Below, one piece after another: positions 37,275-44,750 of a DNA stretch of 64,000 nucleotides (position 1 is the first letter of the stretch; every line of letters starts with the position of its first letter). This DNA comes from Halobacillus sp. Marseille-Q1614 (lineage in GTDB: Bacteria > Bacillota > Bacilli > Bacillales > Halobacillaceae). A program made the position numbers and the translations under genes. Under the pieces are notes generated by a model. That model saw nothing but the letters and a program-made list of their open reading frames with translations, had not been told where the DNA came from and did no database searches. Location of the stretch: assembly GCF_902809865.1 (NCBI RefSeq), contig NZ_CADDWH010000001.1, forward strand, positions 2,666,001 to 2,730,000, read 5' to 3'.

Positions 37275-37288
37275 TTTTGGTCCCCCCT

Positions 37289-37750
37289 TTACTGCACATT
37301 AATGGTAGTTGACATCATCTGATGGCCTACTCCGCAATATTCATTACATAACACAAGAAACTCACCTGGCTTGTTGAATGTATGGGTGATTTTTTGGATG
37401 TGCCCAGGCATAACCATGGCATTTAAATTGGTTCCTGCGACTTGAAATCCATGAGTTACATCTGGAGTGGCCATCGTAAAGGTAACCTTCGACCCAGCGG
37501 GAATTTCAATTTTATTAGGAGTAAACTGAAACGCCTGTAAAACCATCACGACTTCATATTCGTTCTCCCCAATTTGCTTAATACCGGGTTGATCAAATGG
37601 AGCAGTTTCCGTTACTTTTTGCGGATTTATTGTTTCTTTATGGCTCGGCGGCCCCATTCCCATCGCAAATGTTTGATAGCCGATAATTACCATAAAAACA
37701 ACAAGCAGCCCGATACTTAGTGTCATCCAAATCTCTTCCAGCCGATGCAT
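37289..37750 (-). CDS. cbaB: ba3-type cytochrome c oxidase subunit II (CuA)
   Basis: A 153-residue subunit with a single N-terminal membrane helix (LSIGLLVVFMVIIGYQTF, residues 11-28) and an external cupredoxin domain. The CuA ligands are visible: His100, then Cys135, Cys139, His143 and Met146 in CNEYCGVGHQMM. The single helix is typical of ba3-type subunit II, unlike the two-helix form of caa3 oxidases. There is no cytochrome c domain. It follows subunit IIa by 13 bases and precedes subunit I by 14 bases. Confidence 0.93.
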   Translation of the reverse strand: MHRLEEIWMTLSIGLLVVFMVIIGYQTFAMGMGPPSHKETINPQKVTETAPFDQPGIKQIGENEYEVVMVLQAFQFTPNKIEIPAGSKVTFTMATPDVTHGFQVAGTNLNAMVMPGHIQKITHTFNKPGEFLVLCNEYCGVGHQMMSTTINVQ

Positions 37751-37763
37751 CGTCTCTCCCCCT

Positions 37764-37913
37764 CTATACTCTTGCCATATAGATCCAAAATACGGCTACC
37801 CAGACAATAACGATTACGGCTCCTACAACCCCAACTGAAAACAACGTCCCCTTAAATGAATCCTCTGCCTTAGGATTTGTTGGGTTAACCTTTGATGACT
37901 GCCTCTCTGTCAT
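37764..37913 (-). CDS. cbaD: Cytochrome c oxidase subunit IIa (single-helix small subunit)
   Basis: A 49-residue peptide. A charged 22-residue head (TERQSSKVNPTNPKAEDSF) is followed by one membrane helix, TLFSVGVVGAVIVIVWVAVF, and the tail WIYMARV. This is the signature of subunit IIa of ba3-type oxidases, where the helix replaces the missing second helix of subunit II. AGGGGAGA lies before the ATG at 37913. It is the first gene of the oxidase operon. Confidence 0.85.
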   Translation of the reverse strand: MTERQSSKVNPTNPKAEDSFKGTLFSVGVVGAVIVIVWVAVFWIYMARV

Positions 37914-37973
37914 GATCTTCTCCCCTTTCCGTTTTCCTATATCTTAATTTTAAAGGGCAGGGTCGACGCACGC

Positions 37974-37989
37974 AGTGAGGCTCATCACT
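37974..37989. promoter_or_regulatory. Crp/Fnr-type dyad upstream of the ba3 oxidase operon
   Basis: AGTGA-GGCTCA-TCACT is a 5-6-5 dyad with perfectly matching arms. A -10-like TAAAAT on the minus strand (37947-37952) lies about 32 bases from its centre, the spacing of class II Fnr activation at -41.5. This makes the Crp/Fnr protein at 32689 a candidate activator. Confidence 0.6.
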
Positions 37990-38107
37990 AATCAGATTTT
38001 TTTAATGGATGATTTTACGACAAAAAAATCGGCTGTTTCTTTAAGTCATACGCCGGCTTTGTCGAAGAAAATGGTTCATGTAATTTTCAGAGATTTCTAA
38101 AGAAATC

Positions 38108-38136
38108 CATTGACGAAAAAGAATTTAACTGCTATG
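38108..38136 (+). promoter_or_regulatory. Sigma-A promoter of the SAM-riboswitch operon
   Basis: TTGACG (38108-38113) and TATGAT (38131-38136) are separated by exactly 17 bases, about 30 bases before the first riboswitch. Confidence 0.85.
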
Positions 38137-38165
38137 ATCACAAATAACTTAATAAACGACGAAAT

Positions 38166-38271
38166 TCTTATCCAGAGAGGTGGAGGGACTGGCCCTGTGA
38201 AACCCGGCAACCGCTATATTTATAGCAAGGTGCCAAATCCTACTGAGCAAAGGCTCAGGAAGATAAGAGAA
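38166..38271 (+). promoter_or_regulatory. SAM-I riboswitch (S-box), first of a tandem pair
   Basis: The conserved order is present: TCTTATCCAGAG (P1 5' strand and kink-turn), GTGGAGGGACTGGCCC, GTGAAACCCGGCAACC, AAGGTGCCAAATCC, a short P4 hairpin, and GGAAGATAAGAG closing P1. The aptamer looks complete. Binding of S-adenosylmethionine would stabilise P1 and let the following terminator form. Confidence 0.93.
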
Positions 38272-38286
38272 TAAATACATCTCTTG

Positions 38287-38321
38287 AACCTCTCTATTTA
38301 TAAAAAATAGAGAGGTTTTTT
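38287..38321 (+). terminator. Riboswitch-controlled terminator 1
   Basis: Thirteen-base perfect arms AACCTCTCTATTT and AAATAGAGAGGTT are followed by TTTT. It directly follows aptamer 1; the CTCTT before the stem can pair with the AAGAG at the aptamer end, giving an antiterminator. Confidence 0.9.
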
Positions 38322-38336
38322 AATTAAATATTGATT

Positions 38337-38441
38337 CTTATCCAGAGAGGCAGAGGGACTGGCCCGTTGACGCCCGGCAACCTTCAGGCAATCGTCTGAA
38401 AAGGTGCTAATTCCTGCAGGAGAAATCCTGGAAGATAAGAA
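38337..38441 (+). promoter_or_regulatory. SAM-I riboswitch (S-box), second of a tandem pair
   Basis: A second full aptamer: TCTTATCCAGAGAGGC, AGAGGGACTGGCCC, GTTGACGCCCGGCAACC, a CAGGCAATCGTCTG hairpin, AAGGTGCTAATTCC, a P4 hairpin, and GGAAGATAAGA. It differs from the first copy in loops and in the P3 arm, so it is an old or independently kept duplication rather than a fresh one. Confidence 0.93.
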
Positions 38442-38450
38442 GAGTGTTTC

Positions 38451-38482
38451 AGCTCTCTTCTTATTTTTGAAGAGAGCTTTTT
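38451..38482 (+). terminator. Riboswitch-controlled terminator 2
   Basis: Ten-base perfect arms AGCTCTCTTC and GAAGAGAGCT are followed by TTTT. The antiterminator would pair GATAAGAAGAG from the aptamer end with CTCTTCTTATT of the stem. Confidence 0.9.
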
Positions 38483-38507
38483 CTATAGGACGAAAGGAGC
38501 TTTATCC

Positions 38508-40451
38508 ATGACGATATCAATTACACCTGAGCGTTCCTCCTTACTATGGGAGCCGCCCGAGGAAGGTATAAACCATTCACATATAAAAGCATTTGCTGAT
38601 TTCGCAGATCAGCCGCTTTTTCCATATGAACGACTGCACCGCTGGTCCATTTCCCGCTTAGATGAATTCTGGTCGAAGGTTTGGGACTATGCCGGAGTTA
38701 TCGGTGAAAAAGGAGGCAGCGTCTATACCCCTGCCTCCTCCATGCCGGATGCGCAGTGGTTTCCAAATGCACAGCTGAATTTTGCCGAAAACCTGCTGCG
38801 TGGATCTCTCGATCGAACTGTTGCTTATGAAGCAAATGAAAATGGAGTCAGCAGCCGAATTACATTAGGAGAACTAAAAGAAGCTGTCGCTAAGGCGCAG
38901 CAAGGACTGAAAAACTTAGGTGTGAAAAAAGGAGACTGTGTCGCCGGGATTACAACTAACGATATCCAGGGGCTCACCGCCTTGATTGCCACTGCTTCTT
39001 TAGGAGCGATATGGACGTCCTGCTCTCCGGACTTTGGCACGAAAGGAATCTTGGATCGTATCGGGCAGGTGCAGCCTAAAGTATTAATAGCCTCCCTTCA
39101 GTATCAATACAAAGAAAAGCCTTTTAACATTAGAGAAAAAGTTAAAGAAACCGCGGAGAATCTCGAAGGTTTAACTGCCGTTATTACGTTAAGTGGAGAA
39201 TTGGATGTTCCCGGCACAGAAACTTTAACGTGGGACAACCTTTGCAGCAATAACGCATCAGAACCATTATTTACACCAACAGCTTTTAACGACCCATTGT
39301 ACATTTTATATACATCCGGCACAACGGGGCTTCCAAAAGCTATCGTCCATTCTGCCGGCGGCACGCTTCTTCAACACGTAAAAGAACACCAGCTGCACTG
39401 CGACGTTCAAAAGGATGATGTGCTTTTCTGGTACACCAACACCGCATGGATGATGTATCCGTGGCTGGTGTCCGGATTAGCCAGTGGAGCCGCTCTGCTT
39501 TTATATGACGGATCCCCTGTAAGATCAGACAACCTCTCTCACCTGTGGGATATAGCGGATGAAGTCGGAGTGACGCATTTCGGCACAAGTCCAAAATATT
39601 TAGAGACACTCGCTAAATCCAGCATTCAATTAAAAGATTCGCATTCGCTCTCAAGACTAAAAAGCATTTTGTCCTGCGGGGCTCCGCTTGCACCCGAGCA
39701 GTACGACTGGGTCTATCAAACGATAAAAGAAGACTTCTTCCTCGCTTCTATTTCTGGCGGGACGGAAATCATCGGCTGCTTTGTGATGGGATCACCGGTT
39801 CACCCGGTAAAACGAGGCGAAATCGCCTGCAAAGCATTAGGAATGGCTGTCGACGCATTAGATGAGCGCGGCGCTTCTGTTTATGGAGAAAAGGCTGATC
39901 TAGTCTGTACCCAGCCGTTCCCAAGCATGCCGATTACCTTTTTCGGTGAAGGCGGGGATGAGCGTTACCGTAAGAGTTATTTTTCAAAGCGGCCAGGCAT
40001 CTGGACACATGGAGATTTCGCCGAACAGACGATTGATGAGTCTTTCATTATCTACGGACGCGCGGATACAACTTTAAATCCAGGAGGCGTTCGAATCGGT
40101 ACCGCGGAAATCTACCGGGCTGTTGATCATATTCAGGAAGTAGAAGACTCGATCGTGTTTGGGCTTCCAAAAGAGAATGATGAGGAAATCATCCTTTGCG
40201 TGGTAACAGATAAGTTGAGCGAAGAATTAGCTAAGAACATCCGCAAGAAAATCCGGGCGACGGCGTCACCAAGACATGTTCCGAAGCGAATTTATCAAGT
40301 CACAGACATTCCTCATACCATCAATGGCAAGAAAGTTGAAGGAGCTGCAAAAACTGCGGCCTTAGGAAAAACGGTAAGTAATGAAGCGTCTCTGAGAAAT
40401 CCAGCGAGTTTACAGTCTTACCGCCAGATTACAGAAAAGGAGTTCGTGTAA
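38508..40451 (+). CDS. Acetoacetyl-CoA synthetase-like acyl-CoA ligase
   Basis: A 647-residue ATP-dependent acid:CoA ligase of the ANL superfamily, closest in layout to acetoacetyl-CoA synthetases. The N-terminal ACAS domain has RWSISRLDEFWSKVWDYAG. The P-loop-like motif is LYTSGTTGLPKAIVH (about 265-280). SGGTEIIGCF and HGDFAEQTIDESFIIYGRAD follow, and the catalytic Lys is in INGKKVEG near the C terminus. GAAAGGAGC lies before ATG. It is the first gene behind two SAM riboswitches and overlaps the thiolase-like gene by one base. The natural acid substrate is uncertain: acetoacetate is the default, but SAM control suggests a sulfur-containing or methionine-related 3-oxo or branched acid. Confidence 0.82.
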   Translation: MTISITPERSSLLWEPPEEGINHSHIKAFADFADQPLFPYERLHRWSISRLDEFWSKVWDYAGVIGEKGGSVYTPASSMPDAQWFPNAQLNFAENLLRGSLDRTVAYEANENGVSSRITLGELKEAVAKAQQGLKNLGVKKGDCVAGITTNDIQGLTALIATASLGAIWTSCSPDFGTKGILDRIGQVQPKVLIASLQYQYKEKPFNIREKVKETAENLEGLTAVITLSGELDVPGTETLTWDNLCSNNASEPLFTPTAFNDPLYILYTSGTTGLPKAIVHSAGGTLLQHVKEHQLHCDVQKDDVLFWYTNTAWMMYPWLVSGLASGAALLLYDGSPVRSDNLSHLWDIADEVGVTHFGTSPKYLETLAKSSIQLKDSHSLSRLKSILSCGAPLAPEQYDWVYQTIKEDFFLASISGGTEIIGCFVMGSPVHPVKRGEIACKALGMAVDALDERGASVYGEKADLVCTQPFPSMPITFFGEGGDERYRKSYFSKRPGIWTHGDFAEQTIDESFIIYGRADTTLNPGGVRIGTAEIYRAVDHIQEVEDSIVFGLPKENDEEIILCVVTDKLSEELAKNIRKKIRATASPRHVPKRIYQVTDIPHTINGKKVEGAAKTAALGKTVSNEASLRNPASLQSYRQITEKEFV

Positions 40452-41614
40452 TGACTCGTAGACCTAGAGGGGCAATCATTGGAATTGGTGAATTAGAGCC
40501 CGTTCGTTATTCAACAGGAAAAACAACTTTAAGCTTAATTGCCGAATCTGTCCGTCTGGCCCTAAAGGACGCCGGCATTTCCAAACACGAGGTCGACGGT
40601 CTGCTCGTCGGTCCTCAAGTAGGTGAGACACCACAGCACGTGCCAGCGACAGTTTCGGAGTATTTAGGAATCGATCCCACCATGTCGAACGTCGTTGATC
40701 TTGGCGGGGCTTCCGGGCCGGGAATGATCTGGCGGGCAGCGGCTGCTATTGAAGCCGGGATGTGTGAGACTGTAGTCTGCGTCCTAGCCAATAAAAATGA
40801 AAAAGGCGAAACCTTACGCTCTCCAAACCGCAATCCGATCCGTGAATTTGATGTTCCGTTTGGAGCATCAGGTGCCAATACGTCTTATGCTCTATTAAAG
40901 CGTCAGCACATGGAAGAGTACGGATCTACACAAGAGCAGTTTGCCAGGATTGCCTACTGGGCGAGAAAAAATGCCCAAAATAATCCGAATGCGATCTTTT
41001 ATGGAAAGCCGGCGGAGCTCGAAGACATTCTGGCTTCTCCGCTGATTTCAGATCCGCTTCATTTATTAGAAATCGTCATGCCGGTAGCCGGAGGTGCTGC
41101 CGTTGTAGTGACTTCAGAAGAGAAAGCAGCACGTGTCGGACAGCACAAGCCGATCTTTTTAAAAGGGGCCGGTGAAAAAATAACCCACCGCGCCGTAAGC
41201 CAGGCACCCTCAATCGATAAGCTGCCTTTCAGCTACTGCATTCCAAAGGCGCTAAAGCAGGCGGAGACAAGCATTGAAGATATCGATCTTTTCTCTTTAT
41301 ACGACTGCTACACAAGCGTCGTTGCTGTTCAGCTTGAAAGCGCAGGGCTTTGCGCACCTGGACAGTTTGGAGAGTTTGTGAAAAATCACAGTTTCGGCTA
41401 TGACGGCGATTATCCGTTAAATACGCACGGCGGCCAGTTAGGATTCGGACAGGCCGATCTCGCCGGGGGCATGTCTCATGTTGTTGAAGCGGTTCATCAG
41501 CTGCGAGGCGAAGCAGATCAGCGCCAGATTCCAAATGCGAAGCTGGCCCTCGTTACAGGCAACGGAGCGACATTAAGTGAAACCAATGCTCTTGTATTAG
41601 GAGGCGAACAATGA
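40451..41614 (+). CDS. Thiolase-like (SCP2/lipid-transfer type) protein, Cys-less
   Basis: A 387-residue thiolase-fold protein. The first half runs from RRPRGAIIGIGELEPVRYS to about residue 230. Where thiolases carry the nucleophilic cysteine (Cys-Ser-Ser-Gly type motif) this protein has GGASG at residues 85-89, so the cysteine is absent. The second half has DLFSLYDCYTSVVAVQLESAG, with Tyr in place of the usual His of HDCF, and NTHGGQLGFGQADLAGGMSH. Cys-less thiolase-like proteins paired with DUF35 partners are known as retro-aldolases (Ltp2 type), so C-C bond cleavage of a beta-hydroxyacyl-CoA is a better guess than thiolysis. A DUF35 gene follows with a four-base overlap. Confidence 0.8.
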   Translation: MTRRPRGAIIGIGELEPVRYSTGKTTLSLIAESVRLALKDAGISKHEVDGLLVGPQVGETPQHVPATVSEYLGIDPTMSNVVDLGGASGPGMIWRAAAAIEAGMCETVVCVLANKNEKGETLRSPNRNPIREFDVPFGASGANTSYALLKRQHMEEYGSTQEQFARIAYWARKNAQNNPNAIFYGKPAELEDILASPLISDPLHLLEIVMPVAGGAAVVVTSEEKAARVGQHKPIFLKGAGEKITHRAVSQAPSIDKLPFSYCIPKALKQAETSIEDIDLFSLYDCYTSVVAVQLESAGLCAPGQFGEFVKNHSFGYDGDYPLNTHGGQLGFGQADLAGGMSHVVEAVHQLRGEADQRQIPNAKLALVTGNGATLSETNALVLGGEQ

Positions 41615-42027
41615 GTCAAAATATATCCCTGCCCACACCAACCATTACGCCTGTCAGCCAGCCGTTTTGGGACAGCATCAAAGAGGGAAAATTTACTCTT
41701 CAGCAGTGTGAGGAATGTAAGAAATGGATTTTTTATCCGCGCGATCACTGCCCCCGCTGTTTCCATGATTCTCTGACTTGGAAAGAAGCGTCTGGTGAAG
41801 GTCAATTAAAAACCTGGAGTGTTATTCATCGAGCGGGCCATCCTGCATGGCAGGAGCGTACCCCGTATATCGTAGGAGTTGTTGAGCTTGCAGAAGGGCC
41901 CTCATTATTAACCCATCTGCTAATTGAAGAAGAAGATTTAGCTTTAGACCTCGAAGTAATTGTGGATATTGTAGAAATCGGTCCCCATCCCCTGCCATTT
42001 TTCAAACAAAAGAAGGAGGAAATTTAA
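41611..42027 (+). CDS. DUF35 OB-fold protein with zinc ribbon
   Basis: A 138-residue partner protein of thiolase-fold enzymes. Residues 30-50 form a zinc ribbon with Cys33, Cys36, Cys47 and Cys50 (CEECKK then HCPRC). The remainder is an OB fold of the DUF35 type (GQLKTWSVIHRAGHPAWQ, YIVGVVELAEGPSLLTHLL). Such proteins bind the CoA part of the substrate and complete the active site of thiolase-like or aldolase complexes. It overlaps the thiolase-like gene by four bases, so the two are made together. Confidence 0.88.
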   Translation: MSQNISLPTPTITPVSQPFWDSIKEGKFTLQQCEECKKWIFYPRDHCPRCFHDSLTWKEASGEGQLKTWSVIHRAGHPAWQERTPYIVGVVELAEGPSLLTHLLIEEEDLALDLEVIVDIVEIGPHPLPFFKQKKEEI

Positions 42028-42028
42028 C

Positions 42029-42124
42029 ATGATACTTACTTATTTTCTATCCATCGCATTATTCTGGGCAGGAGGCTTGCTCCTGTGGAAATTCATCTAT
42101 GCTGGAAAGAAAGGAGAAAGATAA
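42029..42124 (+). CDS. 31-residue single-helix peptide, symporter small accessory protein
   Basis: GGAGGAAATTTAAC precedes ATG 42029. The product is a single membrane helix (ILTYFLSIALFWAGGLLLWKF) with a basic tail, IYAGKKGER. Its TAA is directly followed by the ATG of the SSS symporter, and the symporter ribosome site lies in its last codons, so they are tightly coupled. Similar short peptides precede SSS symporters in other Firmicutes and are taken as small accessory subunits. It is too short for routine gene calling. Confidence 0.75.
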   Translation: MILTYFLSIALFWAGGLLLWKFIYAGKKGER

Positions 42125-43624
42125 ATGCTTAACGAATCGAATACCTTATTATGGACTGTCATTATTCTCATGATTGCTTATTTTGGCCTCGTCACATGGA
42201 TTGGTAAAAAAGGAAGTGCACACAGTAAGTCGATGTCCGGATTCGCCACTGCAAGAGGTAAAGTCAACCCGTGGCTCGTAGGGGCAAGCTTCGCCACCTC
42301 TTATGCAAGTGCCAACTTGTTTATTGGTGTTCCGGGCTTAGCGTATCAGTACGGAACCGCCGTCCTTTGGTACACACTCGGATGCTTCGGTGTTTCATGG
42401 GTGGCCCTGCTTCTTTTTGCCAAAACGTTCTGGCGTTACGGTAAAAAGTTCGGCCGTGTCTCTACTCTGCCTGAATGGCTGGGGAAACGATACAATTCTA
42501 AAGGTTTGCAAGCACTGGTATCATTATTAATTTTATTCAATGTTTATTATATTGTCGGTCAAAATGTTGGACTGGCTACTATTTTTGAAACCGTGATCGG
42601 CATCCCTTATTTCTGGGGCATTATTATCGGTGTCGCGATTACGATTGTTTATATCGGACTTGGCGGTGCTTTCGCCCAGATGATTACTGATGGGATTCAA
42701 GGAATCCTTATGGCACTGACTTCTATTCTAGTTGTTGTCTCGTTCTTGTGGACGATTGGCGGCGGGTTAAATGTATTTGGCGTCTTAACTGACCGTTTGA
42801 ACGCGATTGATCCGAACCTGACAGCGGCCGTAGCAAGCGGCGGCCCATATAACAGCGCCTTAGCAATCATGGCCGTGCAGTTTATGCTGTTCAGCTTTGT
42901 ATTAATGCCGCACTTGTTAAATAAAGTACTATCTCTTGAAAATGAAGAGGACCTTGCGCCATTTACACTGTCCTCAGGGATTATCCTATGTATCATTTCA
43001 ACCTTAATGGTTTTAGGCGGACTAGCCGCCCGGGTGCTATTCCCATCCTTACAGAGTGCAGACGCAGCGATTCCGGCTTATGTAATTGAAGCTTTCCCAA
43101 GCTTTATTGCCGCGATTATGATTGTAGGAATTATTTCTGCGATTCTTTCTAGTACCGACAGTCTGTATCTAGGTGTAACGACAAGTATCGGCAACGACTT
43201 ATATCGAGTGGTCGCGCCTATCCTGTCTTCTAAAAAAATCAGCGAGAAAAAGCTGGAGAATCAATCTCTGAAAGTAGCGAAAGGATCCCTCATCTTTGTT
43301 GGTCTTGCATCTCTTTATCTATCGCTCGACCGGCCAGATTCACTGGCGTTCCTTATCCAGTTCAGTTATTCCGCGATTATTTCCGGAATCATCGCCCCGA
43401 TCACACTCGGGTATTTCTGGAACAAAGCGAATAATTATGGCGCTATCACTTCATTGATTACCGGCGCTTCCCTTTATGTGCTTTTTACAACACAGAGTCT
43501 AATCGGAAACATTTTCATTGCCATGTTCATAAGCTCTGCGGCTGCGTTCATCGTAATGGGGATTGTCAGCAGCTTAACAGCACAAGAGGCTGACAGAGAA
43601 CTCGCTCTAAAGAAAACCAGCTAA
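42125..43624 (+). CDS. Sodium:solute symporter (SSS family)
   Basis: A 499-residue membrane protein with about 13 helices. Typical SSS features are SMSGFATARGKVNPWLVGASFATSYASA near residues 36-65, LGGAFAQMITDGIQG around 180, and ISAILSSTDSLYLG near 340, which includes the sodium-site Ser/Thr residues. Ribosome site AAGGAGA lies in the preceding peptide gene. It is the last gene of the riboswitch operon and presumably imports the acid that the ligase activates. A monocarboxylate or sulfur-containing acid is likely, with sodium as coupling ion, as fits a halophile. Confidence 0.85.
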   Translation: MLNESNTLLWTVIILMIAYFGLVTWIGKKGSAHSKSMSGFATARGKVNPWLVGASFATSYASANLFIGVPGLAYQYGTAVLWYTLGCFGVSWVALLLFAKTFWRYGKKFGRVSTLPEWLGKRYNSKGLQALVSLLILFNVYYIVGQNVGLATIFETVIGIPYFWGIIIGVAITIVYIGLGGAFAQMITDGIQGILMALTSILVVVSFLWTIGGGLNVFGVLTDRLNAIDPNLTAAVASGGPYNSALAIMAVQFMLFSFVLMPHLLNKVLSLENEEDLAPFTLSSGIILCIISTLMVLGGLAARVLFPSLQSADAAIPAYVIEAFPSFIAAIMIVGIISAILSSTDSLYLGVTTSIGNDLYRVVAPILSSKKISEKKLENQSLKVAKGSLIFVGLASLYLSLDRPDSLAFLIQFSYSAIISGIIAPITLGYFWNKANNYGAITSLITGASLYVLFTTQSLIGNIFIAMFISSAAAFIVMGIVSSLTAQEADRELALKKTS

Positions 43625-43627
43625 ATA

Positions 43628-43668
43628 ACAAAAACCGTCTTCCTATTTCGAAGGAAGTCGGTTTTTGT
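43628..43668. terminator. Bidirectional terminator between the symporter and sodF genes
   Basis: ACAAAAACCGTCTTCCT pairs with AGGAAGTCGGTTTTTGT (one mismatch) around TTTCG-like loop bases. It serves the plus-strand operon and, less directly, the convergent sodF gene. Confidence 0.85.
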
Positions 43669-43706
43669 TATTTTATTTCCCAGGAAATCGTATTTTATCG
43701 ATTTAT

Positions 43707-44582
43707 TTAAAACTTCTGCCATTTCACCTGTTTAGCTTTCTGATAACGATCCCTTACCGCGTTCCAATTGACCACATTCCACCAGTTATCCACGTATTTC
43801 CCTCGATCATTTTCATACTGCAAATAGTACGCATGCTCCCAAACATCAAGCGGCATCAAGGGAATGACATCCCACTGGCTTAAATTTTGATGCTTCTCAG
43901 CCTGCAAAATCTCTAATCTATGAGACCTTGGTGCCCAAACGAGAATCGCCCAGCCAACACCTTCCACTTTTTTTGCAGCTTCAGAGAAATGCGCCTTAAA
44001 CTTTTGGAAACTCCCAAAGCTTCTTTCAATCTCCTTTAAAAGCTCACCGCCTGGCTTCCCGCCTCCCTGCGGACTCATAACATCCCAGAAGATTGTGTGT
44101 AAATAGTGTCCTGCTCCATTAAATGCCGCTTCCCGCTCCCAGTGCTTAATTAAATCATAGCTGCCATTTTTTCTTGCTTTCTCCATCTCTTTTTCGGCTT
44201 TATTCAAGCCGTCCACATAGCTCTTATGGTGCTTGTCATGGTGCAGCCGCATAATCTTTCCGCTGATATACGGCTCCAGTGCATCATATCCATATGGCAG
44301 CGGCGGCAGGGTATGACCGCCAATGGGGACGGGTGAGTCCTGTCTTTCACTGCTGAAACGCTGATTCACCTTTACAGCAATCTGTTCTAGTTCCCAAGCC
44401 TTTTCAAGGTTGAAAGCAGCTAAATCCTGACTGCATTCCTCGATCTGGTCCAGCAGAACATCAAGATCTTCCTGCAGCGACTCCTTTTCAGAAAGTGCTT
44501 TTGAATCATATCCTTTCGCCACATCATTGGCCCATACTTCCATGTCACGCAGATATTTAACCAGCGCCTGATTTTCACTCAA
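43707..44582 (-). CDS. sodF: Iron/manganese superoxide dismutase with N-terminal extension (SodF type)
   Basis: A 291-residue protein: residues 1-85 are a helical, acidic extension, and 86-291 are the Fe/Mn superoxide dismutase domain. The opening is HTLPPLPYGYDALEPYIS, the metal ligands are in MRLHHDKHHKSYV (His), NGAGHYLHTIFW (His), and MPLDVWEHAYYLQY (Asp and His). The layout and length match Bacillus subtilis SodF rather than the 200-residue SodA. It converts superoxide to peroxide and oxygen; the function of the extension is unknown. It stands alone, convergent with the riboswitch operon. Confidence 0.9.
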   Translation of the reverse strand: MSENQALVKYLRDMEVWANDVAKGYDSKALSEKESLQEDLDVLLDQIEECSQDLAAFNLEKAWELEQIAVKVNQRFSSERQDSPVPIGGHTLPPLPYGYDALEPYISGKIMRLHHDKHHKSYVDGLNKAEKEMEKARKNGSYDLIKHWEREAAFNGAGHYLHTIFWDVMSPQGGGKPGGELLKEIERSFGSFQKFKAHFSEAAKKVEGVGWAILVWAPRSHRLEILQAEKHQNLSQWDVIPLMPLDVWEHAYYLQYENDRGKYVDNWWNVVNWNAVRDRYQKAKQVKWQKF

Positions 44583-44679
44583 GGCTGCTCCCTCCTTTTG
44601 TCACTGTATTACTATATGCACCTCCATTACTGAAACAGTACTATTTAAAACTTCCTAAATTCCGAGAAAGCGGCTAAAT

Positions 44680-44718
44680 AAAAAACCGACTCCTTTATAT
44701 GAAGGAAGTCGGTTTTTT
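44680..44718 (-). terminator. Rho-independent terminator of the acetoin operon
   Basis: AAAAAACCGACT and AGTCGGTTTTTT are perfect 12-base arms. It lies about 32 bases beyond the stop of the last gene of the acetoin operon (SDR). Confidence 0.85.
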
Positions 44719-44750
44719 AATTTGAATTCAACTTTTAGCATCTAACCCTA

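Noticed and set aside
38166-38441. Possible T-box or other leader instead of S-box
   Set aside because: Both units contain the full SAM-I core (GGCCC..., CCCGGCAACC, GGTGC, GATAAGA) and no T-box specifier or TGGNACC-like sequence.
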